Translations under genes and position numbers: made by a program
Shown: positions 8,349-15,621 of the stretch, piece by piece
Position numbering within the stretch: position 1 is the first letter of the stretch
How the letters are laid out: every line of letters starts with the position of its first letter
Notes under the pieces: model-generated
What the model was told of the DNA's origin: nothing
Databases searched by the model: none
The model's input: the letters and a program-made list of their open reading frames with translations, nothing else
Assembly: GCA_021832345.1 (NCBI GenBank)
Contig: JAKBKY010000001.1
Coordinates: 334,385-398,384 of the forward strand
Reading direction: 5' to 3'
Source: a bacterium
Lineage (GTDB): Bacteria > Vulcanimicrobiota > Vulcanimicrobiia > Vulcanimicrobiales > Vulcanimicrobiaceae
DNA length: 64,000 nt

Positions 8349-8503
8349 ATGTCGGAAGAAAATGCGACTGTCCAGAAGTACGTGCGACTGGCCAGGACTC
8401 TTCCGCGTCCAAGAGGGCGTGTTAAAATCGTGTGTGTGGGTGGCGACAGCAAGCAACTGGTCTAGCGGGAGCTAACCGACAAGGCGTAGGCCAAGGCCGA
8501 TGG

Positions 8504-8755
8504 CTAACCCGGCTCGGCTTCGTCGGCGACGCCGTCCTCAATGGGCCCCTCAGTGCCAAGCGCCTCGCGTAGCTCCTTCTCGAATATCGAAGGGGCGCTC
8601 CAAATCGCTAGATGTATCAGCGTCCGGCCGAACTGCTCCCGGGGCATGCGAAGCCTCTTCCTCATGCGTTCAAGCGCGGCATGATCGTCGCTCGGAACGT
8701 CTCGAATCGTTAGATTCCTCGGTTTGTCCTTCGCTTCGCCAGTCTCTTCGGCCAT
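8504..8755 (-). CDS. Small ribbon-helix-helix (FitA-like antitoxin-type) protein
   Basis: 83 residues. The segment RNLTIRDVPSDDHAALERM followed by RLRMPREQFGR resembles the FitA/VapB ribbon-helix-helix antitoxin pattern: a beta strand xLTIRDVPxxxHxAL, then two helices. The C-terminus is acidic. No PIN-domain toxin is next to it, so it may be a free transcription factor or an orphan antitoxin. The ATG at 8755 is preferred over an upstream TTG (8785). A strong promoter (-10 at 8765-8770) ends so close that the message would be nearly leaderless. Paired GTATAC sites lie just upstream of the -35 and are plausible autoregulatory operators. Confidence 0.6.
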   Translation of the reverse strand: MAEETGEAKDKPRNLTIRDVPSDDHAALERMRKRLRMPREQFGRTLIHLAIWSAPSIFEKELREALGTEGPIEDGVADEAEPG

Positions 8756-8764
8756 GGGGTACCC

Positions 8765-8793
8765 AGTATAAGGAATTGGCAACAATTCGACAA
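8765..8793 (-). promoter_or_regulatory. Promoter of the ribbon-helix-helix gene (TTGTCG-17 bp-TATACT)
   Basis: Minus-strand -35 TTGTCG (8788-8793) and -10 TATACT (8765-8770) are 17 bp apart. The expected start point, about 7 bases beyond the -10, is near 8758, only about three bases before the ATG at 8755. Translation would then be leaderless or nearly so. No ribosome-binding site is visible, which agrees. Confidence 0.6.
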
Positions 8794-8798
8794 TAGAA

Positions 8799-8848
8799 CG
8801 TATACAAATTCGCTGGCTCTGCGCGAGTGAACTACAGATTTGTATACG
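8799..8848. promoter_or_regulatory. Inverted repeat of 11-bp arms containing GTATAC, between two divergent promoters
   Basis: The arms CGTATACAAAT (8799-8809) and ATTTGTATACG (8838-8848) are perfect inverted copies separated by 28 bp. Each arm contains the self-complementary core GTATAC. A third GTATAC (8878-8883) lies within the -10 of the plus-strand promoter. The arms lie between the minus promoter of the ribbon-helix-helix gene and a plus-strand promoter, as expected for a dimer or tetramer-binding operator. Confidence 0.6.
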
Positions 8849-8855
8849 AAACCGG

Positions 8856-8884
8856 TTGAACTTCTTAGCTGTCTAGGGTATACT
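8856..8884 (+). promoter_or_regulatory. Plus-strand promoter pointing into the 3' end of the DUF3800 gene (TTGAAC-17 bp-TATACT)
   Basis: A -35 TTGAAC (8856-8861) and -10 TATACT (8879-8884) with a 17-bp spacer form a near-consensus sigma-70 promoter on the plus strand. Transcription would start near 8891 and run antisense to the DUF3800 gene that ends at 8943. I see no convincing plus-strand gene there. The product would be an antisense or small RNA. Confidence 0.5.
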
Positions 8885-8942
8885 AGATGTGCGGAGAGTC
8901 GGTGTTCACTTGAGTGATCAGCCGGCTTCTCGCTTTCTCGGG

Positions 8943-9773
8943 CTAGGTGCGGACGATTTGATACCGCGGCGAGAATGGCCAGACGCTGAGGTAGTTCGGT
9001 TTCTTGAGCCGGAAGTTCCCCCGAGCCGCGAACGACCCTATGCCGTAGGCCGCCGCTAGGCGATCGGCAACGGCTTTCTTTTCACTGTCAACCCTGGTCA
9101 GTACCGGCATCTTGTAGTGGTACATCACGCAGCCGAGCAGCACGTCAACTAGCTGGAGGAAGATGGACGCAGACGAGTCCATCATCACGACGTTGGCCGC
9201 CCGTGCCCCAAGGCCGCGCACGACTTGACGCTCGAAGTAGTGCGGATGGTTACGCGGCTTTTGGTAGTTGTCCGAGATAACGATGGCTTTTTCTGACGAC
9301 CCAATATTGTTCTTCAACAGCATCAGCGAATACGTTATCAGCGCGTCCCAACTTGAGTGGCACGCAGCCATGGGATCTATTCCCTGCCTGCGTTTGTCGA
9401 TGACGAGGGCGCAAAAATATCCGTCCTGTTGGCTCACAAAATAATCAACCAGCTCTTCATAGAAGCGTCGCGTGTGAATTTTTATCTCTGCGAAGTGAAA
9501 CTCTATTGCCGACCGCGGAAACTTCGGGCGTGGTGGCAACACCTCGCCCCTTGCGGCCCTTCGCTCGCGAGTCTGCGTAATACGCTCCTGGATCGCCGAA
9601 ACGAACCTGTCACGGATGAGGTTCAAGTCGTCGGCCCAGCGCCCCGCGTCGGCCAGCTTGATCATCCCCACGCCGTAGAACGGCTCCGTCTGCGACGTTA
9701 CGACAACACCGGATTCGTCAGTGAAGATGAACGGGAAAGCGCCTCCGACAGGAGGCGCTTCCGTAGCCTTCAC
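8943..9773 (-). CDS. DUF3800-domain protein
   Basis: 276 residues. The N-terminal FIFTDESG (15-22) is the diagnostic DESG motif of DUF3800, a family predicted to have an RNase H-like fold and often found in phage-defence and mobile regions. Further family features are the ALVIDKRRQG strand, SDNYQKP, and the C-terminal MDSSASIFLQLVDVLLG, matching the usual DSxxxxLQxADLVxG. It starts at GTG 9773, overlapping the stop of the methyltransferase fragment by four bases (GTGA), so the two are co-translated. Function is not established for the family. A nuclease role is an inference. Confidence 0.8.
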   Translation of the reverse strand: MKATEAPPVGGAFPFIFTDESGVVVTSQTEPFYGVGMIKLADAGRWADDLNLIRDRFVSAIQERITQTRERRAARGEVLPPRPKFPRSAIEFHFAEIKIHTRRFYEELVDYFVSQQDGYFCALVIDKRRQGIDPMAACHSSWDALITYSLMLLKNNIGSSEKAIVISDNYQKPRNHPHYFERQVVRGLGARAANVVMMDSSASIFLQLVDVLLGCVMYHYKMPVLTRVDSEKKAVADRLAAAYGIGSFAARGNFRLKKPNYLSVWPFSPRYQIVRT

Positions 9774-10102
9774 CCCTGACTCTCGTCTTTACGCGGTTTG
9801 CGGGACGCGTTCTTGGGGCGTTTTGCCTCCAACTCACTGAAACTCTGGCACGGTGCGCAGCCGATAAGGACCGTGCATTCTCCTTTGCGAAGGCCGGAAC
9901 GTCGCAACAGAGTTCGAGCCGAAACGTTCCGAACGTCATCCGTTATCGGTTCGATTCCGATGTTTTTCGCGTATACAGCGGATGCTTGCGAATCGTTGTC
10001 GACTGCTCCGACGACGCGAAAACTGTTCTTCCGAGCGAAGCCGAGCGACATCCCGCCAACGCCGGAGAAGATATCGATGACCGTGAGTTTGCCGTTCTTC
10101 AT
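9770..10102 (-). CDS. N-terminal-only cytosine-5 DNA methyltransferase (motifs I-IV), probably truncated
   Basis: 110 residues that match only the first third of a Dcm/HpaII-type C5 methyltransferase: motif I DIFSGVGGMSLGF (10-22), motif II VDND (34-37), and motif IV GCAPCQSFS (81-89) with the catalytic cysteine C85. Motifs VI (ENV), VIII, the target-recognition domain and motifs IX-X are absent. The frame instead ends in a lysine-rich tail. I found no continuation in another frame, because the DUF3800 gene begins at the stop. ATG at 10102 has AAGGAAAG upstream. It cannot be a full methylase alone. It may be a remnant, or a SAM-binding subunit working with DUF3800. Confidence 0.75.
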   Translation of the reverse strand: MKNGKLTVIDIFSGVGGMSLGFARKNSFRVVGAVDNDSQASAVYAKNIGIEPITDDVRNVSARTLLRRSGLRKGECTVLIGCAPCQSFSELEAKRPKNASRKPRKDESQG

Positions 10103-10168
10103 GCAGAACAACTTTCCTTGCCGATTGCGAATCCTGCCTCTTCAGGAGCCGAAAATTTCATCCTTCCA

Positions 10169-10197
10169 AGTATAACTGGTCTTTCGCGTTCTGAAAA
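10169..10197 (-). promoter_or_regulatory. Promoter of the methyltransferase-fragment/DUF3800 operon (TTTTCA-17 bp-TATACT)
   Basis: Minus-strand -35 TTTTCA (10192-10197) and -10 TATACT (10169-10174) are separated by 17 bp. The transcript would have a leader of about 60 bases before the ATG at 10102. A dedicated promoter argues that the truncated methyltransferase gene is still expressed. Confidence 0.55.
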
Positions 10198-10328
10198 GAT
10201 CCCGGTGACGCAGCTAATGCAGATTCGCGCCGCGATTCTTTGCGGGTCGTGCATACAGAAGCATTCCCCTATCTCGGCATCGAGCTTGCCGCTGGACCGG
10301 GTTTCACGGCTTGATCCTTAGGGATGTT

Positions 10329-10505
10329 TCAGATTTCGTGGTGGGCAACCAAGAGAATGTATCGGCCAGTCCATGCCGCTGCCGCGACCGGCAAGAACCA
10401 AGAACCAAGATGTCCGTCCCTGCAGGATTTCCGTTCACGAGATGCACCCCATGCAGGTACGTCACGGATTTGCACCAAACCAGTGACATCGATGAGTCGG
10501 GTCAT
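10329..10505 (-). CDS. Possible 58-residue hypothetical protein
   Basis: This is the only candidate gene in the 438-base interval 10103-10540. ATG at 10505 is preceded by GGAGAG at good spacing. The product (MTRLIDVTGLVQIRDVP..., ending ILLVAHHEI) has no recognisable family or signal. Composition gives no strong support, so it may be chance. The rest of the interval holds the promoter at 10169-10197 and the hairpin at 10517-10535. I see nothing else. Confidence 0.25.
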   Translation of the reverse strand: MTRLIDVTGLVQIRDVPAWGASRERKSCRDGHLGSWFLPVAAAAWTGRYILLVAHHEI

Positions 10506-10516
10506 GATCGACTCTC

Positions 10517-10535
10517 CTCGCCGCGTAACGGCGAG
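10517..10535 (+). promoter_or_regulatory. Hairpin covering the presumed ribosome-binding site of sps
   Basis: CTCGCCG-CGTAA-CGGCGAG forms a perfect 7-bp stem with a 5-base loop, ending five bases before the ATG at 10541. The only Shine-Dalgarno-like sequence for the gene, GGCGAG, lies within the 3' arm, so folding would hide it. Melting by temperature or a bound factor could control translation. This is inference from geometry. Confidence 0.4.
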
Positions 10536-10540
10536 CCGGT

Positions 10541-12760
10541 ATGATGTATATTTTACTATTAAGCGTTCATGGTCTTATACGCGGTCACGATCTTGAGCTT
10601 GGAGCCAATGCCGATACGGGTGGTCAAACCGGTTACGTCGTAGATTTGGCGCGTGCGCTCGGACGCCATACCGAGATCGGTCGCGTCGATTTAGTGACGC
10701 GTCTCATTCGCGATCCGCGCTATTCAGCGGATTATGCCGTTCCGGAGGAATCGTTAGAGGGAAGCGCTCGCATCGTTCGCTTGCCGTTCGGCCCCGCGCG
10801 CTACCTGCGCAAGGAGATGCTTTGGGAGCATCTGGACGCGCTGGTCGACTCGTGCCTGCACTTCCTCAGGCGCCAGGGGCGTATTCCTGACGCCATCCAC
10901 GCGCACTATGCGGATGCGGGCTACGTCGGAACGCATCTTTCTCGCTTGCTCGGTGTGCCGCTCATCTTCACCGGACACTCTCTCGGCCGCTTCAAGCGAG
11001 ACCGGCTGCTCGCGTCCGGCAGGTCCGGAGAGGCGATCGAGCGGAAATTCAATCTCGCGCGCCGCATCCACGCCGAGGAAGAAACCCTTGAGACGGCGCG
11101 CTTGGTGATTGCGAGTACGCGCCAGGAGATCGAGCACCAGTACGGTCTCTACGAGCGTTTCGAGCAGCGTCGCGCCACCGTCATCCCGCCGGGAGTCGAT
11201 GTGGCGCGCTTCATCTCGAAGCCCCGGCGTCAACCCGCTCCGCGCATACGCGAACTGCTCGGCCGCTTCTTGTGCGATCCCGATAAGCCGACGATCTTGG
11301 GCATCGCGCGTCCGGCGGAGGCGAAGAACCTCTCCGCGCTGGTTCGCGCCTTCGCGGAAGAATCGCGGCTGCGCAACGTCGCGAATCTCGTGCTGATCGC
11401 CGGAAACCGTTCGGATATTACGACGATGGAAGAGAACGAGCGCACAGAACTAACGAAGCTCCTCTTGGCCATCGACCTCTACGATCTCTACGGCCACGTT
11501 GCGATACCAAAGCAACATGCGGCCGACGACGTGCCCGAGTTCATGCGCTACGCCGCGGTCACACGCGGGCTGTTCGTCAATCCAGCCCTCAACGAGAACT
11601 TTGGACTCACGCTGCTCGAAGCCGCTGCATCGGGCCTACCGATTGTGGCCACCGACAACGGCGGTCCGGTGGAAATCGTCGCGCAGTGCCGCAACGGCTT
11701 GCTCGTGGACCCGCGCGACACCGGCGCGATCACGGCAGCGATCAGCACGGTGCTTTCCGATAAGCGGCGGTGGGCCGTGTGGTCGCGGCAAGGCATCGCC
11801 GGCGTCACGCGCCATTACACATGGGAAGGGCATGTGGCAACGTACCTGCGCGCCGTCAAGCAGGTCGTCCGCCGTGGGGCGAAGCATCGCAGGAGGACGC
11901 TTGGGCTTGCGCTTCACCGTCAGGTGAACCCACTGCCAATCGTGCAGCGCGTGCTGGTCAGCGACCTAGACAACACGCTTTGCGGACCACCCGATGCTTG
12001 GCAGAGATTCCTGACATGGCTTGAGGAGAATCAGGAACACACGGCTTTCGCCATCGCGACCGGCCGCTCGCTCAAGAGCACGTCCCGTTTCTTCAAAGAC
12101 TTGCAACTTCCGGTCCCCGCAGTGTTGATCGCCGCCGTCGGCACGGAGATTTACTACGGCCCGAACATGGAGCCGGATGGCGGCTGGCGCCGGTTCGTCA
12201 GCCACGATTGGCGCCGAGAAGAGGTGCTCGACGCTTTGAAGGGCGTCTCCGGTATGGGGTTGCAGAAGCGCGCGAACCAGCGCGATTTCAAGATCAGCTA
12301 CTCGGTCGATCCCTCTCGCGGTTTCTCTCTCGCTGCAGCGCAGCGACGCCTACGCGAGCGCGGCCTGCGCGCCTCTCTCGTCTATTCGCATGGACGGTAT
12401 CTGGACGTCTTGCCGGTTCGCGCGTCGAAAGGTTCGGCTATTCGGTACCTCTCGTATCGCTGGGAGCTTCCATTGGATCGGTTTCTCGTCGCCGGAGATT
12501 CGGGAAACGACATCGAGATGCTCCGCGGAGAGAGTCTCGGCATCGTTGTCGGCGATTGCCAGCCCGAGATGGAATCCCTGCGCGGACAGCACCGCGTCTA
12601 TTTCGCGGAGCAGCCGGGATTGCTTGGAATTCTCGAAGGCATCGACCATTACGACCGTGCGCGCATGTCGTCCGCGGCGGGATCGTATCCGTACGAGACA
12701 GAGCGAGACGACGAAAATGCGGTGGCTCCGCGCTCATCGTGCCTCGCCACAGTACGCTAG
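10541..12760 (+). CDS. sps: Bidomain sucrose-phosphate synthase / sucrose-phosphate phosphatase
   Basis: 739 residues. The N-terminal two-thirds is a GT4 (GT-B) glycosyltransferase with the sucrose-synthase-family opening SVHGLIRGHDLELGANADTGGQTG (about 8-31), HAHYADAGYVG, a PPGVD strand and the NENFGLTLLEAAASG nucleotide-sugar motif (about 350-366). The C-terminal third is a HAD-IIB phosphatase domain with catalytic aspartates in SDLDNTL (D475, D477) and GDSGNDIEML. Together these make sucrose from UDP-glucose and fructose-6-phosphate via sucrose-6-phosphate. The product is a likely compatible solute. ATG codons at 10541 and 10544 are both possible. No sucrose-use genes are nearby. Confidence 0.92.
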   Translation: MMYILLLSVHGLIRGHDLELGANADTGGQTGYVVDLARALGRHTEIGRVDLVTRLIRDPRYSADYAVPEESLEGSARIVRLPFGPARYLRKEMLWEHLDALVDSCLHFLRRQGRIPDAIHAHYADAGYVGTHLSRLLGVPLIFTGHSLGRFKRDRLLASGRSGEAIERKFNLARRIHAEEETLETARLVIASTRQEIEHQYGLYERFEQRRATVIPPGVDVARFISKPRRQPAPRIRELLGRFLCDPDKPTILGIARPAEAKNLSALVRAFAEESRLRNVANLVLIAGNRSDITTMEENERTELTKLLLAIDLYDLYGHVAIPKQHAADDVPEFMRYAAVTRGLFVNPALNENFGLTLLEAAASGLPIVATDNGGPVEIVAQCRNGLLVDPRDTGAITAAISTVLSDKRRWAVWSRQGIAGVTRHYTWEGHVATYLRAVKQVVRRGAKHRRRTLGLALHRQVNPLPIVQRVLVSDLDNTLCGPPDAWQRFLTWLEENQEHTAFAIATGRSLKSTSRFFKDLQLPVPAVLIAAVGTEIYYGPNMEPDGGWRRFVSHDWRREEVLDALKGVSGMGLQKRANQRDFKISYSVDPSRGFSLAAAQRRLRERGLRASLVYSHGRYLDVLPVRASKGSAIRYLSYRWELPLDRFLVAGDSGNDIEMLRGESLGIVVGDCQPEMESLRGQHRVYFAEQPGLLGILEGIDHYDRARMSSAAGSYPYETERDDENAVAPRSSCLATVR

Positions 12761-12973
12761 AAGCAGCGTTGCCGGCGTGGCCTCGGTCATGGCGTACAGC
12801 GCCTTCATGAGGCAGGAGAAACTTGGCGTTGATGCGATGGAGCCGGCCTTGCGCTTTCGCGCAGGTTAGTGCCGCCTTCAGGCGCGGCTTAAGGGTCCAC
12901 CCATCGGAGGGAGGCTGGTGCGAGAACGGTCGAGGAAGAATGAAAAGCGACGCTTGCCGTGGCATCCACGGGC

Positions 12974-14557
12974 ATGGCGAGAAACTACGATGTGATCATC
13001 ATCGGCGGTGGGCATAACGGGCTCGTGACGGCCTGCTATCTCGCGCGAGCCAAGTGGAGGGTGCTCGTGCTCGAACGGCGCGACGTCGTCGGCGGAGCCT
13101 GTGTCACCGAAGAGACCTTCCCGGGCTTCAAAGTATCGACGGCGGCCTACGTCAACAGCCTGTTTAGGCCGGAGATCGTTCGAGACCTGCGCCTACGCGC
13201 GTACGGATTTGACGTCATCGAACGCAATCCGTCGTCGTTCACGCCGTTTCTCGACGGGCGCCATCTGCTGCTCGGGCCCGAACGCGCGACGAACGTGCGC
13301 GAGATCGGCAAGTTCAGCAAGAAAGATGCGGAGAACTATCCAAAGTACGAGGAGATGCTCGAACGCGTAGCGTCGGTCGTCGAGCCGACGCTCACGCAGA
13401 CGCCGCCGAACATCGTCCGGCCGAACGCCGGCGCGCTTCTCGCGATGATAAAGCTAGGCCGCGCGATGGCGAAGCTCGGATCCGGAATGGGCGAAGCCGT
13501 CGAGGTGCTCACCGGCGCCGCGCGGCCGATCCTCGATCGCTGGTTCGAGTCCGAGGAACTTAAAGGTACGCTTGCGACCGACGCGATCATCGGCGCGTTT
13601 GCCGCGCCGTCGATGCCGGGAACCGCCTACGTGCTGTTCCATCACGTCATGGGCGAGACCAACGGTACGCGCGGCGTGTGGAGTTACGTCCGCGGCGGCA
13701 TGGGCGGTCTCACGCAAGCGCTCGCGGGTGCCGCGAAAGATCTCGGCGTCGAGATTCGCACCGGAGCGGAGGTCGCAAAGATCCTCACGCACAACGGCGC
13801 TGTGACGGGCGTCGCGCTGACCGGCGGCGACGAGTTCCATGCCCGCAAAATTGCGAGCAACGCCGATTGCCGGATCACCTTCACGCAATTGCTCGATCCA
13901 AACGCGTTGCCGCCGGATTTTCGCTCGGCGATCGAGCGTATCGACTATAGCAGCGCCTCCGTGAAAATCAACGTCGCGCTGGCGGGACTGCCGAACTTTA
14001 CGGCATACCCGGGCACCGATGCCGGCCCGCAGCACCGCGGCACGATTCATCTGTGCCCCGACCAAGACTACATCGAACGCGCCTACGACGATGCGAAGTA
14101 CGGCCGGCCATCGAAAGAGCCGGTGGTGGAGTGCACGATCCCATCGTCGGTCGATCCGAGCGTGGCACCGCCGGGCCGGCACCTCATGTCGATGTTCGTC
14201 CAATATGCGCCCTATACGCTCGCAGACGGCGCTTGGACGGAACAACGCAAGAACGACTTCGCCGATCGCTGTTTCGATATCGTCGAGCGATACGCGCCGG
14301 GATTCAGAGGTTCGGTCGTCGCACGCCAAATCTTGACCCCCGTCGATCTCGAGAGCACGTTCAACCTCACCGGCGGCAATATCTTTCAGGGCTCGATGGC
14401 GCTGCACCAACTCTTCGCGTTTCGCCCCGTTCCCGGCTTTGCGAGTTACCGCATGCCGGTCGAGGGCCTGTATCTCTGCGGTGCAGCCGCACACCCCGGC
14501 GGCGGCGTGATGGGCGCCGCGGGCTGGAACGCCGCACGCGAAATGCTCAAGCGATGA
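12974..14557 (+). CDS. PYROXD2-like FAD-dependent oxidoreductase (phytoene-desaturase superfamily)
   Basis: 527 residues. A dinucleotide-binding motif DVIIIGGGHNGLVTAC (6-21) opens the protein, followed by GGACVTEE. The C-terminal FAD motif is LYLCGAAAHPGGGVMGAAGWNAA. The middle carries GGMGGLTQALA, shared by carotenoid-desaturase-like enzymes, but the length and the HPGGGV end fit the PYROXD2 group rather than carotenoid CrtI. The substrate is unknown. I start at ATG 12974. A GTG at 12959 in the same frame is the alternative and neither has a clear ribosome-binding site. No carotenoid genes are adjacent. Confidence 0.85.
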   Translation: MARNYDVIIIGGGHNGLVTACYLARAKWRVLVLERRDVVGGACVTEETFPGFKVSTAAYVNSLFRPEIVRDLRLRAYGFDVIERNPSSFTPFLDGRHLLLGPERATNVREIGKFSKKDAENYPKYEEMLERVASVVEPTLTQTPPNIVRPNAGALLAMIKLGRAMAKLGSGMGEAVEVLTGAARPILDRWFESEELKGTLATDAIIGAFAAPSMPGTAYVLFHHVMGETNGTRGVWSYVRGGMGGLTQALAGAAKDLGVEIRTGAEVAKILTHNGAVTGVALTGGDEFHARKIASNADCRITFTQLLDPNALPPDFRSAIERIDYSSASVKINVALAGLPNFTAYPGTDAGPQHRGTIHLCPDQDYIERAYDDAKYGRPSKEPVVECTIPSSVDPSVAPPGRHLMSMFVQYAPYTLADGAWTEQRKNDFADRCFDIVERYAPGFRGSVVARQILTPVDLESTFNLTGGNIFQGSMALHQLFAFRPVPGFASYRMPVEGLYLCGAAAHPGGGVMGAAGWNAAREMLKR

Positions 14558-14562
14558 TATGA

Positions 14563-15099
14563 TTACTTCTGCGCAATGCCTTCGACGTTGAGTTCGATGC
14601 GAACGTCATCGCTGACGAGCACACCACCAGCCTCGAGCGCCTGGTTCCACGTAAGCCCGAAATCCTTTCGGCTTATGGCGGTGCGAGCGCTGAAACCGAT
14701 GCGGCTGTTCCCCCACGGGTCGTTGCCGCGCCCTTCGAACTCGGCCTCCAACACGACCGGGCGCGTTACCCCGTGCATGCTCATCTCTCCGTGAACCTCG
14801 AAGCGCTCGCCGGAGCCCTCGATCTTGCCGCTCTTAAAGACGATGCTGGGATAGGTGGCGGCATCCAGGAAGTCGCCGGATCTCAGATGCTCGTCGCGCT
14901 GCGCCTCGCGGGTGTCGATGGAGTCGACCTCGATCTTCGCCTCGATGTCTTCCGGGATGACGCCGCCTTCGGGGACGGCAAAACCGCCGGTAACCTTGGC
15001 AAAGGCTCCGCGAACCTTCGCGATCATCATATGACGGACGATGAACTCAACCGACGTGTGGGCCGGGTCGATCGCGTACTTCGCAAGTGTCCTGTTCAC
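14563..15099 (-). CDS. YceI-family lipid-binding protein
   Basis: 178 residues of the YceI lipocalin-like family: YAIDPAHTSVEFIVRHMMIAKVRG at the N-terminus, the GDFLDAATYPSIVFKS motif and HGVTRPVVLEAEF. The family binds isoprenoid chains. No signal peptide is seen, so this copy is likely cytoplasmic. The start is GTG 15099, supported by GAGGAGAG four bases upstream. Longer frames extend into the divergent regulator. It is transcribed divergently from the HxlR gene with a palindrome between them. Confidence 0.92.
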   Translation of the reverse strand: MNRTLAKYAIDPAHTSVEFIVRHMMIAKVRGAFAKVTGGFAVPEGGVIPEDIEAKIEVDSIDTREAQRDEHLRSGDFLDAATYPSIVFKSGKIEGSGERFEVHGEMSMHGVTRPVVLEAEFEGRGNDPWGNSRIGFSARTAISRKDFGLTWNQALEAGGVLVSDDVRIELNVEGIAQK

Positions 15100-15113
15100 G
15101 TAACTCTCCTCTC

Positions 15114-15134
15114 GTGGTATAGTTACTATTCCAC
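15114..15134. promoter_or_regulatory. 21-bp imperfect palindrome between yceI and the HxlR regulator
   Basis: The core ATAGT-T-ACTAT (15119-15129) is a perfect palindrome, extended by GTGG/CCAC outer arms (15114-15117 and 15131-15134) with a single mismatched pair. It sits centrally in the 66-bp divergent gap. By position and symmetry it is the likely operator of the HxlR-type regulator, controlling both genes. Confidence 0.6.
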
Positions 15135-15165
15135 ACCAAACAATAACCCGCAAGAAGGCACCGGC

Positions 15166-15555
15166 ATGTTGCATAGGTACCCAGGAGTAACCAAGAAAGA
15201 GCCCGATGCGTTCTCGGGGAACTGCCCGACGCGCGAACTGCTCGACCGCATCGCCGACAAGTGGACGACGCTGATCATCGGCATCTTGGGGCGTGCGGAT
15301 GGCCCCGTCCGTTTCGGCGAGTTGCGCCGGTCGATCTCCGGGATCTCGCAAAAAATGCTGACCCAGACGCTGCGCGACCTAGAACGGGATGGCCTGGTGA
15401 TCCGCAGGCTTTACCCCGAGATCCCTCCGCGCGTCGAGTATTCGCTAACGCCGTTGGGGCAGACGCTCGACGAGCCGCTGCGCGCACTCGCGCGCTGGGC
15501 GGAGCGCCATATGCCTGCGGTGCGCACGGCACAGGAAGCCTTCGACCGGCGCTGA
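15166..15555 (+). CDS. HxlR-family winged-helix transcriptional regulator
   Basis: 129 residues. The conserved N-terminal cysteine C20 precedes PTRELLDRIADKWTTLIIG. The winged helix continues with RFGELRRSISGISQKMLTQTLRDLERDG and REVxY-like RVEYSLTPLG, all diagnostic of HxlR (PF01638). The single conserved cysteine suggests redox or quinone sensing, as known for QorR/HypR relatives. ATG at 15166 gives the standard N-terminus. The much longer frame upstream overlaps yceI and is not used. It probably regulates yceI and itself through the palindrome at 15114-15134. Confidence 0.9.
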   Translation: MLHRYPGVTKKEPDAFSGNCPTRELLDRIADKWTTLIIGILGRADGPVRFGELRRSISGISQKMLTQTLRDLERDGLVIRRLYPEIPPRVEYSLTPLGQTLDEPLRALARWAERHMPAVRTAQEAFDRR

Positions 15556-15621
15556 CGCGCTGGCCGGAGGCGAGATCACCGCTTACGGCACCGCGGCGGT
15601 CATCGAACCCGGCACCTGACG

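Noticed and set aside
8889-9060. GTG-started plus-strand frame of about 56 residues behind the strong plus promoter
   Set aside because: It is fully antisense to the DUF3800 C-terminal region and lacks a ribosome-binding site. An antisense RNA is the simpler reading.
12880-12905. GC-rich hairpin after sps (GCCGCCT/AGGCG-GGC) as a terminator
   Set aside because: It is followed by TTAAGGG rather than a T-tract; too weak to list.
15261-15621. Alternative long frame across the HxlR gene
   Set aside because: It is out of frame with a clear HxlR protein. Only its last part (after 15740) is used, as the second half of the frameshifted gene.
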